The position numbers and the translations under genes were made by a program. DNA of 28,475 bases from a virus. The notes under the pieces were generated by a model. It was not told the origin of the DNA and did no database searches. It worked only from the letters and a program-made list of their open reading frames with translations. Location of the stretch: the IMG/VR virus record IMGVR_UViG_3300047457_000120, positions 1 to 28,475 of that record, one strand, 5' to 3'. Positions 5,828 to 13,888 of the stretch are shown here, in pieces (positions within the stretch are counted from its first letter, which is position 1; every line of letters starts with the position of its first letter).

Positions 5828-6995
5828 GTACACCACGGCCATCAAGAAGATTCGGGCGATGAAGGCCCGGAAGAAAGTCATACAGGGCGGAACGAGTGCG
5901 TCCAAGACCTTCGGCATCCTTGCGGTCCTGATTGACCATGCGGCTCGCCATCCAAAGTCCGAGATTTCGGTAGTGTCCGAATCCGTGCCTCACCTACGCA
6001 GGGGTGCGATTAAGGACTTTGCCAAGATTATGCAATGGACCCATCGTTGGGTTCCCGACAGGTGGAACAAGACGCTCCTGCAGTACAATTTCGCCAACGG
6101 TTCAACAATCGAGTTCTTCTCTGCTGATTCCGAGGCTCGCCTCCGAGGTGCAAGGCGGCAGATACTCTACATCAACGAGGCCAACAACATTGACTTCGAT
6201 TCCTACTACCAGTTGGCCATCCGTACAAGTCAGGAGATATACATTGACTTCAACCCAACGCATGAGTTTTGGGCGCATACGGAAGTCCTTCCCGAAACGG
6301 ATGCAGAGTTTCTGATTCTTACCTACCAAGACAACGAGGCCCTGCCTGATACGATTCGCAACGACATCGAACTGAACCGAACCAAAGCCGAGTCATCCGC
6401 CTATTGGGCCAACTGGTGGAAGGTGTACGGATTGGGGCAGGTAGGAACGCTCCAAGGTGCGATTTACGGCGATTACACGGTTGTCGAGGGTATTGACCCA
6501 TCCACGATGAAGTTCGTTGCCTACGGCCTCGACTGGGGGTTCAGCAACGACCCTACGGCATTGGTCGCAGTTTATCGCAGGGGCGATGACCTGTTCATCC
6601 ACGAACTGCTCTACCATCGAGGGCTGACCAACTCCGACATCGCCACAAGGCTGAAGGAGTTCGGCATCACAAGGGCATGGGAAATCGTCGCCGATTCCGC
6701 AGAACCGAAGAGCATCGAGGAAATCTACCGCTTGGGGTTCAACATCAAGCCTGCATCCAAAGGCCCTGATAGCGTCAGGCAGGGGATAGACATCGTCAAG
6801 CGTTTCAACCTGCACGTCACAAAGGATTCCACGAACCTCATCAAAGAACTCCGCTCGTACACTTGGGCCACGGATAAGGATGGGAAGGATACAGGAGTGC
6901 CGATTGATTCGTACAACCACGCCTGCGATGCGCTCCGCTATGTGGCCCTCAACAAACTTGCAGTCAGCAACTCAGGGAAGTACTTGGTGGTGTAA
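5817..6995 (+). CDS. terL: Terminase large subunit
   Basis: The ATP-driven DNA-packaging motor and headful/cos nuclease, which acts at the portal vertex. It belongs to the PBSX/Terminase_3 group. The N-terminal ATPase has a Walker A variant GGTSASKT (24-31) and a Walker B ILYINEA (116-122) ending in the catalytic Glu. The C-terminal RNase H-like nuclease shows three acidic positions: YGLDWGF (Asp239), VADSAEP (Asp293) and HACDALRY (Asp371). At 392 residues it is slightly short but complete for this group. It overlaps the small subunit by eleven bases. The portal is about 14 kb downstream instead of adjacent, which is unusual. Confidence 0.96.
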   Translation: MEFKYTTAIKKIRAMKARKKVIQGGTSASKTFGILAVLIDHAARHPKSEISVVSESVPHLRRGAIKDFAKIMQWTHRWVPDRWNKTLLQYNFANGSTIEFFSADSEARLRGARRQILYINEANNIDFDSYYQLAIRTSQEIYIDFNPTHEFWAHTEVLPETDAEFLILTYQDNEALPDTIRNDIELNRTKAESSAYWANWWKVYGLGQVGTLQGAIYGDYTVVEGIDPSTMKFVAYGLDWGFSNDPTALVAVYRRGDDLFIHELLYHRGLTNSDIATRLKEFGITRAWEIVADSAEPKSIEEIYRLGFNIKPASKGPDSVRQGIDIVKRFNLHVTKDSTNLIKELRSYTWATDKDGKDTGVPIDSYNHACDALRYVALNKLAVSNSGKYLVV

Positions 6996-7000
6996 CTTTA
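6993..7000 (+). promoter_or_regulatory. Weak -7-like box TAACTTTA before the 29-residue peptide
   Basis: TAACTTTA differs from TAnnTTTG in the last base only and ends five bases before the ATG at 7006. No -33 element is seen at the spacing found elsewhere in the window. It may drive the glycan cassette separately from the terminase operon. Confidence 0.3.
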
Positions 7001-7005
7001 CCCCC

Positions 7006-7095
7006 ATGAACCTCGAATCCTTCCTTGATTTGCTTTTGATTTTTGGCAGATTCGCCCTGTTATTGGTCTTGCTTTTTGCAATCGCTTCCCTATGA
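7006..7095 (+). CDS. Short single-span membrane peptide, hypothetical
   Basis: A 29-residue peptide, MNLESFLDLLLIFGRFALLLVLLFAIASL, consisting almost entirely of one hydrophobic helix (residues 6-29) with a single central Arg. The ATG follows a TAnnTTTA box by five bases, and the stop overlaps the next gene's ATG (ATGA), which favours a real gene over chance. A toxin-like or holin-like peptide or a membrane anchor for the adjacent glycan enzymes are possibilities. Nothing in the sequence decides between them. Confidence 0.45.
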   Translation: MNLESFLDLLLIFGRFALLLVLLFAIASL

Positions 7096-7751
7096 AACTA
7101 ATCCACTACTATCACGTTTATTGCGGAGGCGGCGGCCAATGGCAACTCATTCTCAACCAACACATGATGGCCCTGTGCAATTACGGCCTCATCGAAAAAC
7201 TTGACGAGATTCGGGTGGGCATCGTTGGTCCACCAGAGCAGCGCAAAGCGGTCAAGGAAATACTTGACAATTCGCTGATAAAAGACAAGATAAAGGTTGT
7301 CGTTACTCGCACCAATTCCTACGAGCAGGCGACGCTGACCGAAATGTACAAAGCCTCCCAAGACGAGGATGCGGCGTACCTGTACGCTCACACCAAGGGA
7401 AGCAGCGACCCATCCCTCATCAACCAACTATGGTGCAGGTCCATGATATTCTTCAACGTCGTCGCTTGGGAGCGATGCCTTGCAGAACTGGAGAAGGTCG
7501 ATTGCGTTGGTGCGTATTGGCTGACCAAGGAAGAGTTCCCCCAAATCGCTGACCACAATAACCCTGACGGCTATCCCTACTTCGCTGGCACATTTTGGTG
7601 GGCCAAGTCATCCCACATCCGGGAACTCGGCGAACCCGTGCGTGAACACCGCTGGCAGGCCGAGCATTGGATTGGGAAGCGGGAAGGGATGACGGTCTAT
7701 AACTCCTGCAAGGGATGGCCTGCGCCTGATAAATTCGTGATAACCTTTTGA
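7092..7751 (+). CDS. Glycosyltransferase-like protein
   Basis: A 219-residue protein resembling small glycosyltransferases of the kind seen in surface-polysaccharide clusters and in giant or aquatic phages. It has HVYCGGGGQWQLILNQH at the N-terminus, AAYLYAHTKGSSDPS in the centre (residues 95-108; a YLHTKG-like motif) and YFAGTFWWAKSSHIREL near residues 163-179 (an AGNFWWA-like motif). The C-terminus has HRWQAEHWIGKREG. These motifs are shared with proteins annotated as rhamnan-synthesis-F-like or GT2-like transferases. It starts the cassette with a methyltransferase and a second GT. Substrates may be sugars on virion proteins, phage DNA bases or host surface glycans; none can be chosen from sequence. 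The call is moderate. Confidence 0.65.
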   Translation: MKLIHYYHVYCGGGGQWQLILNQHMMALCNYGLIEKLDEIRVGIVGPPEQRKAVKEILDNSLIKDKIKVVVTRTNSYEQATLTEMYKASQDEDAAYLYAHTKGSSDPSLINQLWCRSMIFFNVVAWERCLAELEKVDCVGAYWLTKEEFPQIADHNNPDGYPYFAGTFWWAKSSHIRELGEPVREHRWQAEHWIGKREGMTVYNSCKGWPAPDKFVITF

Positions 7752-7753
7752 CC

Positions 7754-8338
7754 ATGCAAGACAAAGAACTTATTGACATCCTCAACGAGTTAGACCTCAA
7801 CGGTGCTGACTACGTTGGAGGCACGGACAAGGCCAACGGTCACAACTACACCAGCACATACGCTCGGTTTCTGCAACAGATGCGAGCCGACCCCATCAAC
7901 TTTGTGGAGATAGGCGTTTGGCACGGCGGGTCGATGGCGATGTGGTGCAAGTATCTACCCAAGGCCAAGTTCCTGTTCTTTGACATTGCCAACCAAGTCA
8001 AGCCAAAAGCCGACCAGCATATTGACTGGAATCGCTCACACCTTCACATCGCATCGGCCTACACCCCCGAAGCCGTGCAATACGCCAAGGACTATTTCAA
8101 GAACGGCATTGACTTCCTCTTGGATGATGGCCCACATACGCTTGATTCTATGCTTGACTGCGTTAAGTTGTACGCCCCCTTAATGAACCAAGGCGGTGTG
8201 CTGATGATTGAAGATGTGCAAAGCAAGGACTGGTTTGTGCAATTATCAGCAGTAGCACCAAGCGGGGTTTTGTTTGAGGCTATTGACCTGACTGCATCGG
8301 GGCGATACGATGACCTCATTGCGGTTTATCAATTTTAG
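7754..8338 (+). CDS. SAM-dependent class I methyltransferase
   Basis: A 194-residue Rossmann-fold methyltransferase similar to the Methyltransf_24/CmcI-like group found in polysaccharide clusters. Motif I is FVEIGVWHGGSMAMW (residues 50-64), the acidic end of strand 2 is FFDIAN (75-80), and FLLDDGPHTLDSM (121-133) with a DDGPH metal/SAM pocket and GGVLMIEDV (147-155) follow. I chose ATG 7754, two bases after the preceding stop, over an in-frame TTG at 7748. Flanked by two glycosyltransferase-like genes, it probably methylates a sugar on the same glycan, but this is inference. It lacks DNA-MTase motifs (no DPPY or PC). Confidence 0.8.
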   Translation: MQDKELIDILNELDLNGADYVGGTDKANGHNYTSTYARFLQQMRADPINFVEIGVWHGGSMAMWCKYLPKAKFLFFDIANQVKPKADQHIDWNRSHLHIASAYTPEAVQYAKDYFKNGIDFLLDDGPHTLDSMLDCVKLYAPLMNQGGVLMIEDVQSKDWFVQLSAVAPSGVLFEAIDLTASGRYDDLIAVYQF

Positions 8339-8340
8339 CG

Positions 8341-8991
8341 ATGAAAGTCCCTGTCATCATCAACAACCGCAACCTGCTGACATGGCCCAAGGCAATGGTC
8401 AGGGATTTGAGCAAGTGGGAGGGAATTGGTGACATTTACATCGTGGACAACGGCTCAACGTACGAGCCGCTATTGGAATGGTACGCAACGAAGCCGTGCG
8501 AGGTCATTTCGCTGGGAGTGAACGCAGGCCATCAAGCACCGTGGCTTTGCGGCTTGGTGCAGAAACTTGGTGAGCCTTACTACGCCGTAACCGACCCTGA
8601 CCTTGACCTGTCTAAAACCAGCAAGCAAACCATCGTGCGATGCGTTGAATGGTTGCAGGAATTTCCGTTTGTTGGAAAGGTTGGACTTTCGCTTCGCTGG
8701 GATGACGTATCTCCAAGGTCATCGTACTACACCCACGTCAATACCTACGAGGCACAACGGCAGAAATCATCACGCATAGTCAAAGCGGCAAAGGTTGACG
8801 TAGCCATCGACACCACGTTTGCGGTGTACAACAGGTCCGAATACTTCATCGGTGGGGTATCTCTGCTGGAATCCGCAAGGCATATACCTTGGTATTATTC
8901 CGAAAAAGAACGCAAGGCTGACAAGGAGTTCAGTCAGTACCTTGCATCGGCGTCGGCGGCATCGTCTTACAAAACATTCCTGAACTTATGA
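8341..8991 (+). CDS. GT-A fold glycosyltransferase (GT2-like)
   Basis: A 216-residue glycosyltransferase. The N-terminal PVIINNRNLLTWPKAMV and IYIVDNGST (residues 32-40) form the GT2-type nucleotide-sugar binding strand, and VTDPDLDL (83-90) contains the DxD-like metal-binding motif. The conserved NAGHQAPW follows the GT2 strand pattern. Later residues (VDVAIDTTFAVYNR, RHIPWYYS) fit the acceptor side. It starts two bases after the methyltransferase stop and its stop overlaps the tail-chaperone ATG by four bases, so the glycan cassette is embedded in the late transcript. Expression with tail genes suggests it modifies virion proteins or lysis-stage host glycans. The fold is firm; the substrate is unknown. 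Confidence 0.82.
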   Translation: MKVPVIINNRNLLTWPKAMVRDLSKWEGIGDIYIVDNGSTYEPLLEWYATKPCEVISLGVNAGHQAPWLCGLVQKLGEPYYAVTDPDLDLSKTSKQTIVRCVEWLQEFPFVGKVGLSLRWDDVSPRSSYYTHVNTYEAQRQKSSRIVKAAKVDVAIDTTFAVYNRSEYFIGGVSLLESARHIPWYYSEKERKADKEFSQYLASASAASSYKTFLNL

Positions 8992-9554
8992 AACTCCAAG
9001 ACCTGACCATCGACCAATTCCAGCGCATTGCCGCCTTGGAACTATCCCCTGCCCTCAATGACGCGGACAAGCGATTGGGCGTGGTTGCGATTGTGGAGGG
9101 AGTGGATGTCGCTATTGTCAGGGATATGCCTGCTACGTCGCTAACTAAGCGATACAAGGAGATAATCAAGGAGTGGAACGAACTGCCTGCACTCGCTTAC
9201 AAGCGCAAGTTCAAAGCAGGGGGCAAGTGGTGGATTCCGACTGTGTTCACGGATGAACTCACCGCAGGGCAGTTGATTGACCTGATGGAGATGAATACCA
9301 CGGACGAGCGGCAGTTGGTGCAGAACCTGCATCGCATCATGGCGACCCTGTGCAGGGAGGCCGCTTGGCTTGGATGGTTTTCGAAGAAGTACGATGGGGC
9401 AGCTCATGCCGAGAGGGCTGAACTCATGAAGAAGCACGCCAAGATTGGCGATGTTTGGGGGGTGGTCAGTTTTTTTTTGCTAAGTTCCGAGAGTTACTTG
9501 CAAATTTTGAGCGACTATTCCAAGCACCTGACGAAGAAGGCAGCGGACCAGTAA
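8988..9554 (+). CDS. Tail assembly chaperone, short (unshifted) product
   Basis: A 188-residue helical protein located upstream of the tape measure in the position of lambda-G-like tail chaperones. The sequence has DLTIDQFQRIAALELSP at the N-terminus and a helical core (LIDLMEMNTTDERQLVQNLHRIMATL). The key evidence is a run of nine T residues at 9470-9478 within codons AGT-TTT-TTT-TTG, followed by a second reading frame (to 9733) that lacks a good start of its own. This is the G/GT arrangement in which a fraction of ribosomes slip -1 to make a longer protein. Such chaperones bind the tape measure during tail-tube assembly. Family assignment is by context and architecture, not by strong sequence motif. 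Confidence 0.7.
   Translation: MKLQDLTIDQFQRIAALELSPALNDADKRLGVVAIVEGVDVAIVRDMPATSLTKRYKEIIKEWNELPALAYKRKFKAGGKWWIPTVFTDELTAGQLIDLMEMNTTDERQLVQNLHRIMATLCREAAWLGWFSKKYDGAAHAERAELMKKHAKIGDVWGVVSFFLLSSESYLQILSDYSKHLTKKAADQ
9470..9478 (+). promoter_or_regulatory. T9 slippery site for -1 ribosomal frameshifting
   Basis: Nine consecutive T residues hold the heptamer T-TTT-TTT (9470-9476) in register with the zero frame (xxT TTT TTT). A -1 slip places the ribosome on TTT GCT AAG and continues to 9733. The site is near the 3' end of a tail-chaperone-like gene, where programmed -1 frameshifting is conserved among tailed phages. Confidence 0.7.
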
Positions 9555-9733
9555 CGAACCCGCTTGCAGGCTACGGTTGGCTCATGGTCGTTTGGAGGAT
9601 GGCCAATAAAGACGTGCTGAAATTTGACGCAATCTTTGCGATGAAGGCGGTGGAGTTTTTGAACTACGCCCTGCTGATTCACGACATCTTGGAGGCCGAG
9701 AGGCAAGAGGCAGAGCGGATGAGGCGCAGATAG
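9476..9733 (+). CDS. Frameshift extension of the tail assembly chaperone (GT-like part)
   Basis: This -1-frame segment adds about 85 residues (FAKFRELLANFERLFQAPDEEG...RQEAERMRRR) after residue 163 of the zero-frame protein, giving a fusion of about 248 residues. The frame is open from before the T9 run, and its sequence is protein-like (FRELLANFERLF, WRMANKDVLKFDAIFAMKAVEFLNYALLIHDILEAER), with a charged helical end. Its only upstream ATG-like start (9455) falls inside the chaperone gene just before the run, so separate initiation is less likely than frameshifting. By analogy with lambda GT, the long form would recruit tail-tube subunits to the tape measure. Confidence 0.65.
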   Translation, partial: FAKFRELLANFERLFQAPDEEGSGPVTNPLAGYGWLMVVWRMANKDVLKFDAIFAMKAVEFLNYALLIHDILEAERQEAERMRRR

Positions 9734-9752
9734 GACACTTTGCTGACCGGGT

Positions 9753-9760
9753 TACATTTA
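9753..9760 (+). promoter_or_regulatory. Weak -7-like box TACATTTA before the tail-completion gene
   Basis: TACATTTA sits 13 bases (first base to A of ATG) before the start at 9766, the same -7-to-start distance as the boxes before the genes at 15808 and 26097. A TTTG lies at 9739-9742, but the spacing is shorter than in the other four elements, so this may be a degenerate copy. Confidence 0.35.
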
Positions 9761-9765
9761 CCAGC

Positions 9766-10434
9766 ATGGAAACCAAAGTTCTCGCCAAGTTCGGAAGCGG
9801 TAGCATGAAGGAGGTAAACCTTGCAGACCTCCAAGCCATTGGTGTAACCGTAGGCCCGAAGGGTAAAGGCGTTGACCCACGGCAGCAGGTGCTGATTGAT
9901 TGGGTAAAAAATATCATTACTCTTGCCACAAAAAATTTGCTTACGGGTCGAGAGGACGGAAAGGATGTGAACGCTAAGGGAACGCTATCGGCAAGCCTTG
10001 CGGTTGACCCAATCCCATTGACCGCAGAAAAAATTGCTGTTAACCTTCTCGCCAATCCATACTGGAAGTTTGTGGACCGTGGTGTGAAAGGCACGGTCAC
10101 TTCAACACGCTCCCCAAACTCACCATTCTCATTCAAAAAGAAAGGCGGCGGTAAAAGCGACCAAGTTGGTCCAATGACACAAGCCATTGCGGACTGGATT
10201 ACCGACAAAGGCATTTTGGTCACTCCGACTTATTCCCGTGAGAAAAAAGCCATGCGTACGGTACAAGAGCAGAAACTTGAAGATGCAAGGTCTATAACCT
10301 ACTTTGTGCGCAGGCGTGGTTTGTATGCAACCAATTTCCTATCCAATGCTTTAACCAATGAGCAGATTGACGTTTTAATAAACACAATTTCCGAGGTGCT
10401 GGGCAAGCAGGTTAGTTTATCTACCGAAAAATAA
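9766..10434 (+). CDS. Putative tail-completion / HK97 gp10-like protein
   Basis: A 222-residue protein in the tail module. The segment NLLANPYWKFVDRGVKGTVTSTRSPNSPFSFKKKGGGK (about residues 95-130) resembles the gp10-like minor tail protein pattern in which an aromatic-rich YxxFVxxG motif precedes a flexible basic loop. ITYFVRRRGLYATNFLSNAL near the C-terminus fits the helix at the ring interface. The N-terminal half is helical (LIDWVKNIITLATKNLL). Similarity to gp10 is loose; homologs in Bacteroidota phages are usually called hypothetical. A role at the head-tail or tail-terminator ring is an inference from the motif and location between the chaperone and the tail proteins. Confidence 0.5.
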   Translation: METKVLAKFGSGSMKEVNLADLQAIGVTVGPKGKGVDPRQQVLIDWVKNIITLATKNLLTGREDGKDVNAKGTLSASLAVDPIPLTAEKIAVNLLANPYWKFVDRGVKGTVTSTRSPNSPFSFKKKGGGKSDQVGPMTQAIADWITDKGILVTPTYSREKKAMRTVQEQKLEDARSITYFVRRRGLYATNFLSNALTNEQIDVLINTISEVLGKQVSLSTEK

Positions 10435-10437
10435 TTT

Positions 10438-11667
10438 ATGGCAATATCAGTCCTTTCGGGTTCGCCCCAAGCAGCGACCCCCGTGTACAACAAGATGCTC
10501 TTCAAGGTCAGCGGCTCGCTGACGAGTGCGACCAATTACCGCTACGTCTGCGATGTGAAGGACGCAGCAGGAACGACCACGCTGGCAAGATTGAAGTGCG
10601 ACAAACTGCCGACTACCAACTACGGTTTCTTTGATGTCAGCAGGGTCGTTGAAACGCTGATTGCGCCAACCGTTCCAACACTAACGCAAGCGGGCTTCGC
10701 TGACCATGCGGGGTTTTATTCGGGGTACAGGCTGACCTTCATGGAAGAGTACGGCAGTACCCCTGTGGTGCAGACAGGAACGACCACGAATGTGACGGGG
10801 AACATCGCCTTTGCAGGAAACTTGGAGCAGTTGGAATTGGCTGATTGGAGTGGAGGGGTGTATTTCCCTCCTGCACCATTGACCGCAAACACAGGGAAGG
10901 CGCTTACAACCACACAAGGTGGAACGAGCGTAATTAATGCGGTTGCGGTGGTTTACGCTAATTCTTACGCTTATCTATGCTACGGCAAAGGCTCGGCAAA
11001 TACGACAAACGCCGTGAGGGTGCGATACAGGGATGCAAGCAATGCCGTCACACGGGAGTTCTTTGTGAGCGAGGGAGCTGCAAGCGGAAGCACTATCGTC
11101 CGCTTTGGGTCAGGACCGATGAACCTCAACGCCTTGACTTCGGCACAATGCTCGGATGGCTTGGCAGGGTCTGCAAGTTTCCCCATCAGCGAGGGTGCAG
11201 GTTACTCCGTCGAGCCGATTGACACTCTAAACACGGGAATCCCTTACTACGCCGTGTACTATCGCATCGGCCCATGCCAGCGATTCAACTCGCAACCCGT
11301 TCACTTCGTCAACAAATACGGCGGGATAGATTCGTACACCTTTACCCTCAAGAACCGCAAGCGAGCCAACGTGCAGCGAGATACCTTCGGCTACAACTCG
11401 GACGTATATGCTACCCTCACCTACGACAAAGTATGGGCAGGGTCGTTTGACTATGTGTATGCGCTCAACTCCGATTGGCTGACCGATGCAGAATCGGAGT
11501 GGCTCATTGAGATGGTCCGAAGTGGGCAGGTATGGCTTGAGATTAACGGCCAACTTGTGGAAGGCGTGGTCAACGCCAACCAGTATCAATTTGTAACCAG
11601 ACGGAACGACCAACTCCAGCAGTTGCAGATTGAGATTGCCGTGGCCTACAAGAACAACATCCTATGA
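10438..11667 (+). CDS. Conserved phage structural protein, tail module
   Basis: A 409-residue protein rich in Thr, Ser, Gly, Ala and Tyr with beta-strand character throughout, typical of virion components. The N-terminus (ISVLSGSPQAATPVYNKMLFKVSGSLTSATNYRYVCDVKDAAGTTTLARLKCDKLPTTN) has a domain like those of Bacteroidota tail proteins that precede the hub. It is followed by a Gly/Thr-rich middle and a C-terminal part (SDWLTDAESEWLIEMVRSGQVWLEINGQLVEGVVNANQYQFVTRRNDQLQQLQIEIAVAYK) that looks like a distal-tail (Dit-like) arm. The stop overlaps the hub gene's start by four bases. Probably a distal tail or baseplate protein; this is inferred. Confidence 0.6.
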   Translation: MAISVLSGSPQAATPVYNKMLFKVSGSLTSATNYRYVCDVKDAAGTTTLARLKCDKLPTTNYGFFDVSRVVETLIAPTVPTLTQAGFADHAGFYSGYRLTFMEEYGSTPVVQTGTTTNVTGNIAFAGNLEQLELADWSGGVYFPPAPLTANTGKALTTTQGGTSVINAVAVVYANSYAYLCYGKGSANTTNAVRVRYRDASNAVTREFFVSEGAASGSTIVRFGSGPMNLNALTSAQCSDGLAGSASFPISEGAGYSVEPIDTLNTGIPYYAVYYRIGPCQRFNSQPVHFVNKYGGIDSYTFTLKNRKRANVQRDTFGYNSDVYATLTYDKVWAGSFDYVYALNSDWLTDAESEWLIEMVRSGQVWLEINGQLVEGVVNANQYQFVTRRNDQLQQLQIEIAVAYKNNIL

Positions 11668-12197
11668 GCGTAACCTTAATCGCTTACCCGCTGAACGATA
11701 GCAACGTCGAAGTGCCTTATGTTCTTGACACCATGGGCGGCACGGACGTGGCCATCACCTACTCCATTTCCGACATTGAGGACGTAACCAAACGTAGGGG
11801 GTCGTTCAGCAAAACCATCACCCTGCCGAACACTCCGACCAACGAGAAGTGCTTCGGGTTTGCGTACAACATCCAGTCCTTTGTCGGTGGCTTTACTCCG
11901 AACAAGAAGATAAGGGCGGCGATGTGGGAGGATGGGGTGCAGGTGTTCAGCGGAGTGCTGCAACTGCTATCCATGGCTAAGACGAGGGGAAGGGTCACCT
12001 ACGAGGTTGGCCTGTTCACCGATGACGTGGGGCTGTATCAAGCCATCGAGGGCAACCTCCTTGTGAACACGGCAGGCGTGACCGGGATGAACCACACGCC
12101 AACAAGCGGACACGTCAGCGGAACTTGGACTGCAAGCGGTGCGACATCGAGTGGCTACGTCTATGGGGTGATTGTGCGGTTGGATTTAGCGACTTAA
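11664..12197 (+). CDS. Tail hub-like protein, N-terminal part (frame changes near 12168)
   Basis: The frame opens with VTLIAYPLNDSNVEVPYVLDT and continues with ITYSISDIEDVTKRRGSFSKTITLPNTPTNEKCFGFAYN. The D-x-x-KRxxxFSKTxxLP motif is widespread in Bacteroidota phage structural proteins thought to form the tail hub. It then has KIRAAMWEDGVQVFSGVLQLLSM, like the first domain of baseplate hubs. The frame ends prematurely after SGYVYGVIVRLDLAT. The -1 frame carries the obvious continuation (GFSDLTQGNLIAGWWQLGPSIYVKKMVDLIF). The two frames meet around TATGGGGTGATT (12162-12173). One extra G there would join them into a protein of about 740 residues. This is either a homopolymer error, a true disruption, or an unusual programmed frameshift. 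Confidence 0.6.
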   Translation: MSVTLIAYPLNDSNVEVPYVLDTMGGTDVAITYSISDIEDVTKRRGSFSKTITLPNTPTNEKCFGFAYNIQSFVGGFTPNKKIRAAMWEDGVQVFSGVLQLLSMAKTRGRVTYEVGLFTDDVGLYQAIEGNLLVNTAGVTGMNHTPTSGHVSGTWTASGATSSGYVYGVIVRLDLAT

Positions 12198-13885
12198 CTC
12201 AAGGAAATCTTATCGCAGGTTGGTGGCAGTTAGGGCCAAGCATCTACGTCAAGAAGATGGTGGACCTAATTTTTACCCAAGCAGGGTACAGGTACTCATC
12301 CAACTTCTTCAACTCGGCAACCTTCGGCAAGTTGGTGCTACCCTATGCGGCAGGAACTATGCCCGTCAACCTTTCGGGGTCAAACGTATTCGCTCAAACT
12401 TCTGGAAGTGGTAATGCGTATGGAACAACTTTTACTAAAATGTCGTTTCCAAAAGACACTCCTGCACCTTTTTACGATAATTCGGGATATTGGATTGCAT
12501 CGTCAAGCACTTTTGTAGGTCCATCTTTGCCTACAAGATGGAACGTTAGTATCACTTTTTATGGATTAACTACAACACCAATTAATCGCAATGACATAGG
12601 TACGATTAGATTGTATGACATTGACGCAAGCGGAACAATAGCACAAGGGAATATCACGATTCCACAAGGAAGCGGAACGGTTGCAGTTTTTGAAAATATA
12701 CAGGTTGGGGCAAGTCAAAGGATAGTCGTTGAATATAAAACCAACTATAATGCTTTAGCATCAATTACTTCAGGAACAGTTCAATGGACTTGCCTTGAAA
12801 ATCCCACAAGCATCGGAATATTAGATATGCGTACTGCATTGCCCGCCGATGTCAAACAAAGCGACCTCCTGCAAGATTTGCAGAAGATGTTCAACCTACA
12901 CATCATGGCTGATGCCCAAGACCCGAAACTCCTGTACATCGAGCCTTGGGTGGACTTCTATGCTTCGGGTTCGGTGGATTGGTCGCAGAAAGCGGATGAG
13001 AATGCAGAGCAGATTCTCACCAACGGCGACCCGAACGCAAGTACCAATTTAATTTTCAAATACAAGGACATGGGCGACTATTTGTCCAAGACCTACAAAC
13101 AGTCCTACCCGCTCGCCAAGGAAGGCTATGGCGGCAAACTATTTCCGACGCAAAATTTCTACGGCAAGGGCGACAAGGTCGTGGAAACCTCATGCGGCAC
13201 GCTTATACCAGCGTCATTTGCTTCCGATAAAATCTTAGGTCGTACTTGGGATTTGGAAGGCACTCGTTTGAGCGGAAGTATAAAGACATTGCAGACAGGC
13301 TACCGAATCGCTCAATACAATTTAATTTCAAATCAAACGCCTTGGCTTTATTGGTACGCTGTTGATACTGGCGTTGCGGAATCTATTTCGCAGACAAAAT
13401 TGCCCTTCGTCAGCCACATCGACAACCCCTACGCCCCGACCTTTGACCTTGCCTTTGAGATTCCTCGCTTGGTGTACTACAATGCAGTCAACGCAAGCGG
13501 CAGCACTGTCAACTACACGAACAACAACCTGTTCAACAAGTATTGGAAGAACTACGTCAACGAAACGGTCAGCAAGGAAGCCCTGCAGTTGGAACTCACC
13601 ATGATGCTATCCTCGGTGGACATTTACCAACTTGACTTCCGCAAGCCGATTTATTACGGCGGCATCCGTTGGAGATTGCTCGAAATTCGTGACTACCTCG
13701 TTGGGCAGATGAAGCCGTGCAGGGTGACGCTACGCCGCATCCTGAACCTTGCTGAATTTGCGCCTGTGACCAACGTGCCGATTGCAAACGACCCCGCATT
13801 CCTGTACAACGGGCCGATTACCAGCGACCCATCCGACCCGAACTACGAACCACCCGTAAACCCTGAACTACCCTCCGAAGGATAA
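12167..13885 (+). CDS. Tail hub-like protein, C-terminal part (out of frame with N-terminal part)
   Basis: A segment of about 570 residues in the -1 frame relative to the preceding piece. It begins with GDCAVGFSDLTQGNLIAGWWQLGPSIYVKKMVDLIFTQAGYRYSS, which continues the hub family pattern. The middle (roughly 12390-12830) is visibly richer in A and T and contains Ser/Thr/Gly-rich strands, suggesting a replaced module. The rest includes LPADVKQSDLLQDLQKMFNLHIMADAQDPKLLYIEPWVDFY and a Pro-rich tail (DPSDPNYEPPVNPELPSEG). The only start upstream in this frame is a TTG at 12125, whose first residues do not look like protein, so independent initiation is doubtful; the first ATG is at 12257. The stop is three bases before the tape-measure ATG. 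Confidence 0.6.
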   Translation, partial: GDCAVGFSDLTQGNLIAGWWQLGPSIYVKKMVDLIFTQAGYRYSSNFFNSATFGKLVLPYAAGTMPVNLSGSNVFAQTSGSGNAYGTTFTKMSFPKDTPAPFYDNSGYWIASSSTFVGPSLPTRWNVSITFYGLTTTPINRNDIGTIRLYDIDASGTIAQGNITIPQGSGTVAVFENIQVGASQRIVVEYKTNYNALASITSGTVQWTCLENPTSIGILDMRTALPADVKQSDLLQDLQKMFNLHIMADAQDPKLLYIEPWVDFYASGSVDWSQKADENAEQILTNGDPNASTNLIFKYKDMGDYLSKTYKQSYPLAKEGYGGKLFPTQNFYGKGDKVVETSCGTLIPASFASDKILGRTWDLEGTRLSGSIKTLQTGYRIAQYNLISNQTPWLYWYAVDTGVAESISQTKLPFVSHIDNPYAPTFDLAFEIPRLVYYNAVNASGSTVNYTNNNLFNKYWKNYVNETVSKEALQLELTMMLSSVDIYQLDFRKPIYYGGIRWRLLEIRDYLVGQMKPCRVTLRRILNLAEFAPVTNVPIANDPAFLYNGPITSDPSDPNYEPPVNPELPSEG

Positions 13886-13888
13886 ACT

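Noticed and set aside
5201-5917. Minus-strand open frame (238 residues) opposite both terminase genes
   Set aside because: It is antisense to the small terminase and parts of its neighbours, which have clear family patterns; no promoter or protein motif supports it.
9455-9475. Independent start for the second chaperone frame
   Set aside because: The start is in the middle of the chaperone gene, codes a few Gly/Gln residues before the T9 run, and has no promoter or coupling signal; frameshifting explains the frame better.
9582-10223. Minus-strand open frame (213 residues)
   Set aside because: Antisense to the tail-chaperone extension and tail-completion gene; no motif and no promoter box.
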